From Kalaharituber pfeilii (Eukaryota > Ascomycota > Pezizomycetes > Pezizales > Pezizaceae), in assembly GCA_015179045.1 (NCBI GenBank), contig WHUZ01000012.1, forward strand, positions 124,001-188,000: 64,000 nt of DNA, read 5' to 3'. The notes below the pieces were generated by a model. It was not told the origin of the DNA, did no database searches, and saw nothing but the letters and a program-made list of their open reading frames with translations. The position numbers were made by a program, and so were the translations under genes. This document shows, piece by piece, positions 33,252 through 48,993 of this stretch; position 1 is the stretch's first letter; the number at the start of each line of letters is the position of its first letter.

Positions 33252-35002
33252 GAAACCTATATGGCTCACTGCTCTTCATCCCCTTTGACGCACTCACCAC
33301 TTTGTTCTATCGTTCTTTCTTTTGATTTTTGACTTTTTGAACGACTTGTCATGTGCCTTGTTAAGTGTTTTTTTTTTTTGTTTGTGTTAATTTCTTTTTT
33401 TCCCCCCGTCAATGGAGTTTTTTCACGGCGATACCAAATTCCCAGGGAAAGTCACGGGGAGAAGTTGTCTGCGGTTGTGGGGGGTCCACTGTCCTTTTTG
33501 GTACGAATTTTCTATTTGGTTCTATTCTGAAGAACAGCGATAACTTTATAGACTTCCAGTCTTGGGGATTATTGATGAAATAAATGTTGCTTGTTCTCTA
33601 TTTCCTGCAAGTCAACTTATGCGGAATCTCTGGCAACAGGCACCAATTAGCGCACTGAGCTGAAATACTGAGTGGCTCGGGCTTCATCCCTTGTTTTTTG
33701 TTTTTTTCAACTCCTTGGGATATGCACATATACATAACTACTTTATGGGAACTTTATAGACCTTATTTCATTTTCAAATTCGTGATATATATACTAACAA
33801 CAATACGAACGGTTGAAAAAAAAAAAACCTTTCACTTCTGTCTGGAACTTATTATTTCTGGCCGTAATTTTTAGTGTGGCTGCATGTTCTCGACCGTAAG
33901 CTACTGGAATTTTGTTTATACATATGATACATACTTGAGGATACAATACATCCTGCAATTTTTTCTTTTTTCTTTTTTTTTTTTTTTGTTACGTCTAAGC
34001 CGTTCAAACAAGCATTTTGCGTAACCTACTTATAGATATCTAGGCAAATATCATATACATAAAACCTCAAGTTTACTTCTAACTCGACTACTCTAACAAA
34101 GTATTTGAGTATAAGTACCGATACTTGCATACGGCGCCAACACGCCGCATGTATACATACAGACGTACATACATACATGCCATGCACAAAGCCTTCTGCG
34201 AAGGCGATGCGGTTCATCATATTCCCACATCATACTAGCGAATTCAACTCAACTGTACAAGACAGTACAAGAAAGTGAGAATTTTTTTAATTTCCTCTGC
34301 AGTCCTTTTTTTATATCATAAAGGCAGACAGAATTTTCATAACCTTTTTCTTTTTTTTTTCTTTTTCTTTTTCTTTTTTTCCTTTTACTTTCTTTTTCTT
34401 TTTCTTTTTATTGCTGGGCTATTGATTGGTTGGGGGTCTTACCCTCTGTTGGGGTAGGAAAGTGCTGCTTGGCATGTAGGTTCTTATAGGAAGAAAGGCC
34501 TAGGTGCTCCAACACACTGGCCCATGCTAATTGCAATTCCTGTAGGTTCAAATTATCGCAGAATACGAATTTTAAACCGCCATGGCATTACTGAATCCAA
34601 GAATACCAATGCACACTGCTAAACCACCACCCAGGGTGATCTCCCGCATCCGAGTATCTCCACCTACCGCACGTGGCGCCCTAAATATGCATGCCGATCA
34701 AGATTGATTTTAATCGGAAATTACAAGACAAGAAATGTTTTCTATCCACCGCCCAGGTTTCCCCACACGGAGTGTGTTATCAATATCAAAGTCCGCCCAT
34801 TTTACAAAGAACAAGCCCAATAAGAAATTACCCTTTTCCTTCTTAAAATGCCATACCTATAATCGTTTTATCTACCTCACCTCAGACCTGTCCTAGCCTA
34901 TCCATATGCATGCCTAATTATCCTATTAACCCGCCAGCTTAGATCCGTCCCGCTGGTCTATTCCACATCCTGCTGCGCCTGTAAAGTGTAGCTTATACCA
35001 AT
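33252..35002. other. Intergenic between convergent YPI1 and PGM; T-rich tracts
   Basis: Contains several homopolymer-rich tracts (33367-33410, 33818-33830, 33960-33990, 34340-34412, the last mainly TTTTTC repeats). No gene is recognised; much is probably 3' UTR and spacer. Confidence 0.5.
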
Positions 35003-36948
<1,946 letters not shown>

Positions 36949-38385
36949 GACGGATAATTTTATTTTCTTTTGTGTAGCGGTGGGGGAGGAGTATGCACAG
37001 GAGGTAGCTTAACTAAATCTCAAGCCGTGTTAGAATGGCGGGGAAAGATAGAACACTACCAAGTGCAATTGCTTCAGATGAGCAGAGAACAGGAGTCAGT
37101 GCTTCAATTAAACTTTGCGAGTGGAGGGCAATTGAAGTACCTTTTGGGAGGAGGAGGAGGAGGAGGAGGAGGTGAGGGATTATTGGGTGGGGAGGGGGGA
37201 AGGGGGAGAAAGAGGAGGAGGAGGGGAGGAGAGAGGAGGGGCAGTCGATGGAACATGCGCAGCAGGATTTCGGGCTGCGTCTACTGTGCAAGCATAGCAC
37301 TTTAGGTAGGTACTATGTACAGAACGAAATACGAAATACAGGTACATTCTGCGAGGCTGGGCGCACGGGACCGCACAGCACAGCTTGCTCGAATCGAGGA
37401 TTCTGGGGGGTTGAGGCCAGGCGAGGCCTTTTCGGGGCCCATTATCACGCCCACGTCATTTTTCTTGAGCTTGCAATTGTGCAGTAATGAGCACTCCGAA
37501 GCTCCCCCGCCAGCGATCCGAGTCCAGCACGCCCATTTGAGTATAAGCTACAGTTGAGATGGCAGTCTCAAGGTCCCCTGGCATGCGCTCCCATCTCCTA
37601 TTGACAGCAAAGACTTACGTGCAGTAATATATGGAGAGCACTTAAATTCCCACCTAATTCTTCATGTATATATATGAATTGAAGAACATGATCATGATCA
37701 TAGAAATACACACCAATCAATGAAAAAGCCATCGCGTTGAAACAACAAATCGTCATGCCAAGCTCACCATTACACGAAGTGCAGCATTATTGCAAGGTTC
37801 TAGATGTAAAAGCCAGGCTGAGCCTCTAAGGAATAATGTGTATACATATAATATGATCCGAAGAGAAACTACGAATTTGATGCGAGGGAAAATTTTGGCA
37901 TCGGTTTAAATTTCCTTCACATTGCAGATCGAACACGAAATTGATATCAGCTCGGAAGATTGCTACCGATTAACTCCCAACGCACCGTGTGTGCAGTACT
38001 ATATTACAGCCATAAGTAACATCCAACATTTGCAGAAACAGAAAAATGAATCCCAGAAAACCTAACGCAGGAATAGGTGCAAAGGCGAGATATTATAAAC
38101 ATAAGCCCGGAACTGAAGTGTAACTCATCGTCATGATAAAAGAAGATATGGAAATCCACAGAATATAGAAAAAAAAAAAAGGGTATGCCAGGAAAAAAGG
38201 AAATTTTAATAAATAAATAATCACAGAACTTGAGTATCCCAGACACGTAAAATTATTTCCTTAACCACCCAAGAACAAAAACCGTATAGCCAAATAGTCA
38301 ATAGATATGAGCCATGGAGGAAGGTTCGTATGAATCCCGACTGAAACTAACATGATATTCGCATCATCCCATATTTTGACTGATA
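36949..38385. other. PGM promoter and spacer to RIM9; polypurine tract
   Basis: The strand shown carries a GA-rich polypurine tract at 37137-37240 including a GGA microsatellite (about 37149-37172), roughly 200-290 bases upstream of the PGM start. The rest is AT-rich; an A run occurs at 38169-38180. No gene is seen. Confidence 0.5.
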
Positions 38386-39463
38386 TTATCGTGGCATATT
38401 TGGAGGTGGGCCAGGGTATCGTCCGCCTCTATCAATGCCCACCCCTGGTGAGATAGCTCCTGGCGCGCGACCCCTAGGACCACCTCTACCATGGGGAAGA
38501 GTAGGTAATTCAAAGTCGGGATTGCCACTTAAGAAATTACGCGGTGGAGGGGGCCCTCTCTGCGGTTGCTGTCCTAGAGGGGGCTGCCAGCGCGGGTTGA
38601 TCGGCCGTTGCGAGATACTCGTAAAATTTGTCTGTTCACTTAGACCTGAATTTCGCGGCCCAGAGTCGTTGTAGGGGAAAGCTGGTCTGACACCGCCGGA
38701 AGGACCACCCAGTGAATATTGCTGACTCATATTGGGCGGGCCAGGGGGATAATTATATTCAGAATTTGGGTTTATCTGCGGATGATGGTTTCTGGGTCTA
38801 TTGAACTGTGTTGGTGTGGTTGCGTGAGGTGGAGGCTGTGGAGATTGGAATGGACTAGCTCGTGCTCCATATCCAGCAACTAAGCTTTTAGGCATGCCTT
38901 CAGGGTCTTCTTGGGGCATCTCAGCAAATCTTGGGTCCACATCCTCATAATAGGTGCTAGATCGTGGCCTATTAGAGTTACTGGGCCCTGCAATGGTGAC
39001 ATTATCCGCTGGTAACTCCACGGCTGGTTGTTCTGCAGGCAGTTCAACGGCTTGTTGTTGTGCTGTGTCACTTTGCAGAGTAAGACTCCTAGGTAAGTTT
39101 GCTGCCACCGTTGTTTCTGGAAGCTCAGCAGGTTGATTCGAGTCCTGGCCACCTTCACGTTGCCATTGAGCTCTGGGAGGAACATATCTATGGTGAGTGC
39201 TAATCAGCCACTATTTTCCACGAAGAAAAACAAGGGAAGCATTGTTGCATACTCGTTGCTATCATCCGCCCCTATCGTGATTGCACTTGTATGGCGTGCC
39301 TCCTTGTCGTTTTCCGAAGGCCCTTTACTATCACCAATACGGCCTGCTCCCGATCCAGGGCCTGGAGCCAATGCGGTAGCTATGAGATCCTCCCTGCTTG
39401 GTTGACCGCGACTTTCAGCATCCATGCGACTGTCGCTATCACTTTGATAATCTATTACTCCAA

Positions 39464-39506
<43 letters not shown>

Positions 39507-39507
39507 A

Positions 39508-39542
<35 letters not shown>

Positions 39543-41166
39543 ATGCTGATGCTGATGCTGCTGCTGTTGCTGCTGCTGTTGCTGTTGTGGTGGCAGTGGT
39601 TGTGGCAGCTGTCCATATGGTGCATTACCCCGATTTTGGTCTGCGACAGCACCACCAATAGGAGGATATGATTCATCTTGATAGTGCCCCCCACCTGATT
39701 GTTGGGGAGATGGACCGCGTCGGGGTCCTTGCATGTTTGGACTCACGCCACGGGGGATAATCGGCATCCCCATTCTATAGTTGTCACCATCACCAAAACC
39801 ACTAGGGGGGATAGGACCTCCGTAGGCACCAGTATTTCCTTGCATTCTGCCTTGCTCCCCAGGTGCATAGTCATGTAATGGTGCGTTTCCGGGCCCGCCA
39901 TGGAAGCCACTGTAGCCTGGTTGCATATTTGGGCCGCCTCGGTAAGGGCCACCGGGAGGACCTCTTTGCCCGTTAGGGCCAGGCCCGTATCTTGGAGGTC
40001 CATACTGAGGAGATGGACCAAATGCACCACCGGCAAGCACACTCTGATTGTTTAGCGGAAGTCTATGGCTTGGAGGTAACGGACCCCCAGTCCGCTGGCT
40101 TGGTCCATTCTGTAGCGGCCTGGTCAATGGCGGGTAATTCGATCCAGCTATCTGAGAGGATGCCATCACATCCTGACTATATCCCCCATTTTCAATTTCA
40201 GTCGGTGTGTGATTCAAACCCATTCGTGGAGGAGGGGACTGATGGCGAGGATTGAGAGGAATTCGGTCCCCAGTTTCGCCTGGTAAAGTACCGTCACTCC
40301 CTGCCTTCGTTACCTCAAAAGTTGCAAACTCTGGGAGTTTGTCAGCTGCTGAGGCTCTTCTGTCCACGGGAGGTATCGGTTCTGAGCCAAAGCCGTCATT
40401 GGGCTGGATCCCATGACTGATATGGTTGCTATTATTCGCAGATTCTGCAATCCGCCTCTTTCTTTCTTCCTTCCCAACAACCCTTCGCCTTGTTGCGCAA
40501 ATGCCGATTACCACAATTGTCACACAAATTGGCGCTCCCACAACAACGTATCCTCCAGCGGCCAAATGTGGGACGAACAGCAGGATGTCCACCAAAAATG
40601 CTAAAAGGGCCACGACACACGTAAATATTGAGAAGAAAATCAAGAACAGTAGGTATCCCGGCGAATGACCTGGGGCATGGAAATGTGACGCGATGGTAAG
40701 GATAAGGAGAATAAGAACGAGCAGACAGGCGACTGGGTGGATGACTAGGAGATTTGTAAGTGTCAGACGAGCTGTGGAAGGAAGCCTGAAATCTTGGGGT
40801 GCCAAAGATGATAAGTCTGATACGAATTTTAGGGAAATGTTAGCCAACCCTATCTAATGTATTTCCATCGCACAAGGAGGATTGAAATCTCGGGACAGGA
40901 GCCTTTGCACCGCATTCCTATTTGTGGCTCTGTCGTTTGGATTCAAGAGACTCTGTTAACATACCATCATAACCCAATCTAATTCCTGTGCAGGCTTCTC
41001 GGCTTCCTGTTCCCCTGCAATAACCAAAAACACCAAATCTGACGTCGTCATTTGTGGCCAACGCGATTTGCTTGACTATCGGTGCGGAAAGTACACTGAC
41101 TAGTAAACAGCCAAATGCGATAAATAGGAGAAACGAAAGGACTGTTGCGGGGCGTATCAAAGCCAT
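38386..41166 (-). CDS. pH-response membrane sensor component RIM9/PalI
   Basis: Plasma-membrane protein of the Rim101/PacC ambient-pH pathway that assists the sensor RIM21/PalH. Exons 41166-40965, 40816-39253 and 39187-38386 join in phase to 855 aa. The N-terminus carries the SUR7/PalI-type layout: a first membrane segment at about residues 8-30, an extracellular part with FGVFGYC and Cys residues, then three hydrophobic segments (about 89-111, 122-146, 156-177). The long cytoplasmic tail is Pro/Gly/Gln-rich and disordered, with a very long glutamine tract (encoded at 39463-39590) interrupted by His. The C-terminal part again contains YVPPRAQW, a PalI-like motif that appears only after removing intron 39188-39252. 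Family identity is by recalled motif and topology. Confidence 0.85.
39463..39590. repeat. CAG/CAA trinucleotide tract (polyglutamine in RIM9)
   Basis: About 43 codons, nearly all Gln with a few His, made of mixed CAA/CAG on the minus strand. Such interrupted tracts tend to vary in length between strains. Confidence 0.9.
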
Positions 41167-44100
41167 CGAGAAGCGAGCGTATTGTCAATGGACAAGTGGT
41201 GTAGTTGAACGAAATATTGCACTATGAAATGCAATAGCACCGGTGATAAAGAGCGAATTCTTTATTGAATTTTAATTTTATGTTTTCTTGCTTTTGTTTT
41301 TTTTCCTTTTTCTCCCGCTTCTTTCAGTTGTCGAGCTGTCAAAGCTGGCGACTAAAAGACTAATTTCCCAGAGTGAACAAGGATAAAGTAACGGAAATCC
41401 AATGGCTTGTACTTTAATTATGAATGTCGAACGAAACAAATGAAAGTGTGGGCGTAAAAGGTTTCCAGCCAGTGCAACATGCTCCTGGTCATGTGCCGTA
41501 TCCCGATTGCGCGAATGTATGTTTTTTTTCTTTGTCTGTATGCAGTTCCAATCGGAACGGTATTTTTGTCGCTTTCGGCAATGAGATGACGATGCCCTTC
41601 CACCGTTGTATGAGCGTCCCAGAGTGTAGTGGTGTTGAATTAGCAAGAGGTGCAGGCACAGTTGGGGGTGCGGGAGCGGCTCCTCTGCTGGGCTGCAACC
41701 ACCTGAGCCTGAGCCGGACGCAACTCGAGCGTTTAATTTCCACAGAATGGTTATATGCAACCTTCTAGCGAGCTGCTGGAGTCTATTGGGCTAGAGTAAA
41801 GACAGTAGGAGCCACGCCCAGGGGATATGGCCCAGATAAGGGCTGAGATCGTTTGTCTGACGGGACAGTAATTAGCCATCATGAGGCCTGGAGAGCTAGC
41901 AGCAACGGAGGGCGGGGGGGCGGGTGGGACAAACAGAGGAGCAGGGGCGTCCAGCCAGCACGCGAGACGACCTGAGGGTTAGTCGAGTAAGATGCGGAGA
42001 TATCTTTGGGTCAACATTTCACTTATGATACACGCTGGCTGTGCAAAAGTGGTGCACGCTCATGGTGACGATGATGCTGGTGAGCCGGTCAACGAGTGGC
42101 GGCAGCACTTGCTTAGGTACAGTACAAGATCCTTGTGCTTGCCAGCGCCCAGGATTGGCCGGACGGTACTGTAGAGTCTAGAACTGCCGACACCGCAATT
42201 CCAATGTATGCTGGGGCGATGGCCAAGTTCAGGTACTGTACTGCCATCTTGCGCGGCGGTCTTCTATGATACCTGGATTCTTGGTTCGATAGAGGCCATC
42301 AGACTGCGGCATGGCAGCAGCAGACGAACTGTGCTTTGGAGCGGGGCCTAATTTGCAAGCCGTTTGAGAACCGCATCAGTCTGCGCTGCGGGATTTGCAG
42401 GCGCAGGGCCCCACTGGTGGAGGCGAGCGCCCAGGAACAACGCTGATACAGTGGGCACTCGCTGGGATGGGACGCGGCAGCAGAGCAGTATCATAAGAGG
42501 GAAACGTATCAATTTACATGCACTGGCTGAGCGGGAGCAGCCTTACGACACTCTCTTTGAGTTTGAGATCGAGAACGTATCATACGCCTTCAGCAGTCTG
42601 GGGATGAGGCTAACGTTATCTTCTTGAGTGGTGAGACGCTAGCCTCCCCGCAATTCAACCCGCTACCGGTAAGGAATTAAAAATCAATTCTGAGATTACA
42701 GAAGCTTGATTCGTTAGGCTTACACAATTTTTTTCGATTTCTTTTTGTTTTTCTCCGATTTACTTCGGTTACATTATTGTTTACTGCTGCTAATACTTTG
42801 TATGCGCCACGCCTTCATACATGTGCAGGTTGGCGCTCCAATTGCTCAATTTATAACCCGACAGCGGTAAAGTTAGCACAGAACAGGAATAGAAACCTAG
42901 GCAATAAGACGCGCATCTTGAGATGCAGGAAGCTGACATGAGCCCCCAAATTTCTCGCTGATGATCCTCGGATTACTACCGGCCGCATTACTGTAATGTT
43001 AAAGTACTTTTTCAACTCTATGTATGAGCCCTGTAAGGCGGTTCGAGATTGAACTGTATGGTCCGACTACGAAAGATTACTAGGTATTGAATACAAGTAG
43101 TGACAATTGCCTTCAAGCGCATAATATACCCACGGTTTGCTCTTTACTAGTAGAGTGAGGATCTAGAGGCAAAATAGATGTATTGAGATGGTAAGTAGCA
43201 CCAGTGGCTGAGAAAATATATGACCACGTAGATATCTAAAGATGCATTTATTACAGGATAGAAATTGTTCATCAATACTGGGTTGGTATAACTTTTGAGA
43301 GGCGACCTATTATATTAGCTTTTTATTTGCTAAGGCTTGCAAGACCCTACGTCCAAATTAGCTTCAGACCTGTTACAGAGCAGATCACCAGCACTTAAAA
43401 CCATCAAGTCTTATAAAGTACTACTGACGTCTAAAATAAGCATATCTCTAAGTTCCAATTGTATATTATGGCAGTGCATCTTGCATGATAACAGCCATAT
43501 TTCATTGGGGTTTTTGGCACAGAACCAGGTACGAGCTCTCTACCGGTATAGTGAGTTTATATACTTGTATTTCTTAGCATTTCGAAATTCGTACAATATT
43601 GAGTGTCAGGTTAGAAACCCACCTCAGTTTAGTAAACTAAACTTATATTTGCCTTGCTTGAGAATTTATTTTGTGGCGTCCTGCTTTGTTTACGGAATAA
43701 TATGAGTTGCAGGGTCGTCACCATCCCACCCAAATAGCAGTGAACAGATATGTAGCATTATCTGAAACAGCCCTACCAGGTATCTGTTCTAACAGGGTAT
43801 GAATTACAATTTCTGTTTTTAGCAGTAGCAATGATGCAATATGAAGTAGCTACCCACCCTCAAAGCTACCTATCGCTACATAAGAGAATGCCCCTGAATT
43901 TCACAAGAAGACTGCCTACATCTTTGTATACGTTGTTCTTCAAGGAATCTTCTTAAAACCTTTCAAGTTGTGCTTCGAGAGTACTGCAAGTTATCTTCCT
44001 GCAGCTTGGCGCATTCCTCTCCATCTCTGCACATGCAAGGCGGTGTCACCGTTTTCAACCTCCATCGAACTGTTAACCTGGGCGGCAAATTATCGCTGCG

Positions 44101-46099
44101 TATGATTTCAGCCGTTAATATACTCTATCTTTCTGCTTCAACAGATACATCTGTTTTTTCAAATTATGACACTACGAGGTCGTACTCTCAAGTGACGCTT
44201 ACAACGCCACTTGATGATCGTCATGAGCCTGGGCAACAGGAGCTGCCTACTTTGGCAATTCTGGCCGCGCCCAATATGACACCCAGGCCGCACATTACAT
44301 TTATTACCTTGTGTCTTTAAGGAAAATCATACAGCAGAAATTAGATAGGTGAACTCTATCTATGTGAGATATATTCTATACTCTCAAGTTTTCTTGCAAA
44401 AAGAAATCGAAATCAATTGTTTCCATTTAACTCCCCAATGTTTACAAGTCAAGTGTTATGTTGATGCCTTATTCGCAGTGTGGCAATACTGCTCAGTACT
44501 CTCTTAGAACTAGTACACACACATCTATGTTTTATATCAATGGTGAGTTGGAAAAGAAACACTGAAATCCTATAAATGAGTGGCTCGCTTCATCTTCATA
44601 CTGGATGCATGTGACAGTTGAGCTTGTATATAGATGGAAACAGTCATGGGATATATTGGTGCCTGATCATTGGGCCGGTATATATTATAGCACCATAGGC
44701 CTGGGTCCACGCTAACAGTATTTACGTAACTGCAGTACTGCAGTATTGATTATTCACAATTCCTTACAATCTGGCTGGGTGCAGTATTAGTTGTTCGAGG
44801 GGGACCTCGAATCTGGGTCGACGGAAGGCCGCAAGACGGGGACCGGCATGGGTGCGACGGCGGTGTCCCGGTTGGGCGGGCTGGGACATGGAGAGCGTAT
44901 TGGGAATGTGAGGTGGCGCTATCACCTGGCGTAGGACAATTGAATGTAAACACTTTCAGAACCGAACCAAAGTACCGCCAGAACTTTCTTTTGCTTGAAC
45001 CCGCCCTCAGCATATTTGCCGACGCCATATTACGTGTATATATGCATAGAGTTGAAACTGTACCAGTGTACACAAACACAATCAAACACCATATTCTATT
45101 TCGGCACTAAAAGCTGAAATAAAGGGATACACGTCAGTATCATACCTAGCCTAGTCTCTGTACTCGGGAGAGGACAGAAGATTTGGGCGGAGGAAAGGTA
45201 ACCCGGAAATGGTTGACGAGCTGGACCTTGATTACTATCATACGTGCCTCTTCTTACCGTGTCCAAGAACGGCATCCTCCGGATTTGGTAGTCTGGTTAT
45301 TCTACACTTAACTCAATTGGTACAAGTTTGCAATTGCATGAAGTTGTCCTACTTTGTAAATCGCGACCTAAGCAAGCGGAAGACTCCGATCTCCGGGCCT
45401 CGGCCCAAATCTGTTATAATATCCTCCTTCTCTCTGCCTAAACACTTGATTAGTCCACTCCATACCCTAACCATTATATCATCCTCAAACAGTCCAAGCC
45501 AAAGCATACCCATATCCGTCTCTTTGCCAACCAGACGGAAAGAAACTGTCACAACAGGATAAGGCGGACATAATGCCCCAATGGCCTTCACCAATAAAGG
45601 AAAAAGAAAAAGGAAAGGAAAGGCTGAATAAACTCCTCATCATTCATCCGTCAATCACATCTCTTCAGTTGCGCCTTCGGATCTCACAACTCCATGTGTA
45701 ACACTCCTCAGAGTACTTGCCTTCGAGCACCGGTGGGGTGGGGAACCGTGATTGCATCTCCCCTGCCGTACTTCTTTTAAATCCGCCCAATCAGTACAAT
45801 TTAATCCACCCTGCGTTAACCAACTTGGTGAATCCCTTTCAGAGTGTTGAGACGCGGCTGAGTGAAGAAAACAAGGAGGGGCGCTGCGGTCACATGCCAA
45901 TAGCTATAGATTCTGAATAAGTGCAGTGTCTCCTACACCCTAGCCCATAGCTCGTTCATCTGAAGCCACAAAGTGCTTCACAAGTACTACGAAGTACTTG
46001 ATGCCCGCTCCTCCACCCTCAAGCTCAAACTCGTCCCCCCACCCCAACAAAACCGCGACAACTCGTCTCCAATCCCTCTCGTCGCATCTCACGACCAAC
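41167..46099. other. Long region without a recognised gene
   Basis: Nearly 5 kb. Composition varies: 41870-42520 is GC-rich with G runs, 42650-44750 is AT-rich, 44790-44940 is GC-rich again. The longest frames (for example plus strand 43337-43705 and 43970-44320) have no recognisable motifs, and none shows a splice structure I can defend. Small secreted-type genes or non-coding RNAs cannot be excluded. Confidence 0.5.
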
Positions 46100-46537
46100 A
46101 TGTCAACTTCCCCTCATCGCCCCGCCATCACCGCCCACGTCCTCGACACCACCTTCGGCCGCCCCGCCTCCAACATCCCTGTTTCCCTCTTCCTCCTGCC
46201 GTCCCGGTGCCCCTTCTCCTTGCTCTCGCAGCAACCCACCCTCCTTGCCACTTCCATCACTAACTCCGATGGCCGCATCGTATCGTGGACATTCTCTGCC
46301 GCCAATCTAGAAATCAGCACAACGAAAGGAACAACATATCTGCTCCGGTTCGAGACGAAGGAGTATTATGAGCAAGTCTACGGGCCCGCAGGGGGCTTCT
46401 TTCCGTGGATCGACGTGGTGTTTGTCATGGGAGCGGGCGAGGACGGCGGAGATGGCAGGGTGGAGGATGAGAGGAAGCATTATCATGTGCCAGTTCTATT
46501 GAGCAGGTTTAGCTATACTACGTATAGGGGGAGTTGA
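46100..46537 (+). CDS. 5-hydroxyisourate hydrolase (transthyretin-like)
   Basis: Hydrolyses 5-hydroxyisourate, the uricase product, in purine catabolism to allantoin. The chosen start (46100) gives 145 aa, beginning MSTSPHRPAITAHVLD; an in-frame ATG near 46001 would add about 33 low-complexity residues and seems less likely. Family landmarks are HVLDTTFGRPA at the N-terminus (catalytic His), DGR in the middle (catalytic Arg), and HYHVPVLLSRFSYTTYRGS at the end with the second His and the YRGS signature that separates these enzymes from transthyretin. There is no intron. No uricase or allantoinase gene is adjacent. It converges with GatA. Confidence 0.93.
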   Translation: MSTSPHRPAITAHVLDTTFGRPASNIPVSLFLLPSRCPFSLLSQQPTLLATSITNSDGRIVSWTFSAANLEISTTKGTTYLLRFETKEYYEQVYGPAGGFFPWIDVVFVMGAGEDGGDGRVEDERKHYHVPVLLSRFSYTTYRGS

Positions 46538-46906
46538 GAGGGGGATGCAGGCTGAGGAGCGCAATGGGAGAGCTGCGGCGGAAGGCGGGAGTAAGGTTGA
46601 GGAAGGGGACAAGGGGACAAGAGATTGAGGATTATGGGTGGGGTTGTAAGGTGCCGTGTACATTTCGCTTTCTGGGAGATATTTAGAGGTATGCTTTATG
46701 TTTGTTGTTATTTGATGCCGATAAGGGAACAGGAGTAGAATGCGTGTAGGATTGAAGGTTGTACATACAGGTATTAGCACATACTTTGATTTATAAAGTC
46801 CCCAGTCTGGTGTAGGGAATCAAGTTCGAACTTTTATTTATACTATTTACTGAAAATTGGTGACCTGATCAATTGGCCTTCCAACATTGCCTATACAATT
46901 GACTAT
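46538..46906. other. Spacer between convergent HIUase and GatA
   Basis: About 370 bases of 3' flanks; no feature recognised. Confidence 0.5.
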
Positions 46907-48993
46907 CTACATGCCCTCAAGTGCCCTCGAAACCTCAAACAGTGCCTCCTCATCCCCAAACTGCGCCATTAGCTGCATCCCAATGGGCTCGTCCCCACCC
47001 TCTCCTCCAGCACCCTCCTCAACCACCATCCTAACCGGCACAGACATCGCCGGGATCCCAGCCAAACTTGATGGCACGGTCAGCACGTCGTTGACGTAGG
47101 AATCCAGTGGGGATTTTTGTGCGAGGACATCAGAAAGGAGTGGGGCGGGGGACAGGGAACAGGGAGCGATGAGAACGTCGACGGTGGAGAGGGAGAATGA
47201 GGACGAAGAGGATGAGGAGGAAGGGGGGTGATAAAGTGGGTGCGGGAGGGAGAAGACGGAGTTGAAGTCCGATTGGATTAGTGCGCGGACGCGTTGGGCT
47301 TGGATGAAATAGTTGTCTATCGCTCTACAATTATGAAATATGTATTAGCATTCATGCGGAGTGGGGGTCACCAAGGAAGTGAATAGCGCAGGAGCGATGA
47401 TGGGACTTACGAAGCACTCAACGAATACGTCCCCAACAAAATCCTCCTCCTTACCTCGTCCCCGAAGCCCACCTTCCGCGTATTCGCAAACATTACTTTA
47501 TCCCCGTCCTCTGTCTCCTCCCAGTCCCTCTCCTCTCGCTTCCCGTATCGTACGCCGTCGTATTTGGCGAGGTTGGAGGACGCCTCGGCGGCGGCTAGGA
47601 TATAGTACGTGGAGAGGGAGTGCTTGGTATTTGGGAGGGAGACGGGCACGACGGTATGGCCCCGGGAGGAGAGGTGCTTAATTGTGGCTTTCCATGTCGA
47701 GAGGACGGAGGGGGAGAGTTCGGAGACGTTGTATTCCTGTTAATAAGTATAAGAAGAATGAAAGATTGAGAATAGAGAAAGAGGGGAATTCAAGAGCTAA
47801 CCAGGGGAACGCCTATTCGGAGAGGTTCGCCACCTCTTGAGGAGCGGGCCTTGTGTATAGACTCCGCAATGCGTGAGCGGGTTGAGTTGGACAGACTTGT
47901 GGGGTCGTTTGGATCATGCGCGGAGATGATCTCTTGGATGTTGTCAGTTATAGCCATTAAAATCACATTGACCTTGAATGCTGATTATACATACCGAACA
48001 CTCTTTCCGTCACGGTACGATTGCGCCCAAGTACTCCCACTGTGTCTAGTGAGTTGGAATATGCAACAACACCCCACCGGGAGATCATTCCGTATGACGG
48101 TTTTAGGCCATATACACCACAGTACGCGGCTGGAAGGCGAACAGATCCACCCGTGTCCGTTCCAATTGCTCTATGCCGTAGGTTTTGTCAATCAATGGAC
48201 ACATCCATCTGCGACAGTAAGAGCATTCTTACGCATGGCACATTGATGCGGCTACAGCCGCTGCACTACCTCCGGAACTCCCTCCCGCTGACCGGGCAGC
48301 GCTCTCATTCTCCTCGAGTTTCCATAATCTCCTCACAGGGCCGAACGCAGAATGTATCGAGTAGGACCTGGGTTACACTACCACCATCAGCATGTTGCTA
48401 ATCCTGCCACTATAGAAGGCCGTAGTGTGATTTATATAGATTTGAGGGTGCTATTTCTGGGCAAGCAACACTGGGGATACCAGACCCCATACCAAACTCG
48501 TCCATATTGGTCTTGCCGAGTATTATTACACCGGCTTTCTCGAGTCGCTCTACTACGGTGGCTGTATATGGGGACCGGTAGTCTATTTGTTCCAGGTATA
48601 TTAGTACGGAGCGCTTTTCGAATGATATGGTGGAGTAGATTGCACAGCGGCTGGGAACGGACTTCGGAGCATCTCCGATGAGCACGTGGTAGGCAGGTCC
48701 TCGGTACAAATATTGTCTTTGATGCCGACGACGACTCCGTCAATGCTCGAAAGAGGCTCACCTGCCGCGGCTCAGATACCGTCAGTAAACAATGCCGGCG
48801 TGTGGGTGGCATGGAGAAGGCGGGGGGGGCAAGGGACGCTGGCGGTATCCTGACCGGCCGCATATCTGTCCTCCGAAGAGACGGAGTCCATGAGAAGCAT
48901 CTCGCTCGGGCGGAGGCTGGTGAAGGCATTGACCCGGCGCCGGTGCAGGCGGGCGGCGTTCAAGCACCGCTCGACCTCTCTGAGCAGCGACAT
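46907..48993 (-). CDS. HER2: Mitochondrial glutamyl-tRNA(Gln) amidotransferase subunit A (GatA/HER2)
   Basis: Amidase subunit of the mitochondrial GatCAB/GatFAB complex; converts Glu-tRNA(Gln) to Gln-tRNA(Gln). Eight exons: 48993-48855, 48761-48663, 48582-48486, 48367-48233, 48170-47995, 47932-47802, 47736-47411, 47324-46907. All phases fit and sum to 506 aa, normal for the family. The amidase triad is visible: Lys61 in VVVGIKDN, cis-Ser about 142 in [13 protein letters not shown], nucleophile Ser166 in [15 protein letters not shown]. Other landmarks are [30 protein letters not shown] and the C-terminal [15 protein letters not shown]. The start [11 protein letters not shown] matches fungal family members; the GC-rich frame upstream is probably not coding. 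Introns 1-3 use GTCAGG, GTCCGT and GTCTGG donors, which is odd. Confidence 0.93.

Noticed and set aside
39291..39671. Leu-, Val- and Ser-repeat frames opposite or beside the RIM9 glutamine tract
   Set aside because: They arise from the CAG/CAA repeat read in other frames.
43337..44320. Two plus-strand frames of 116-122 codons
   Set aside because: No recognisable domain, no splice structure and ordinary AT-rich composition; length alone is not evidence.
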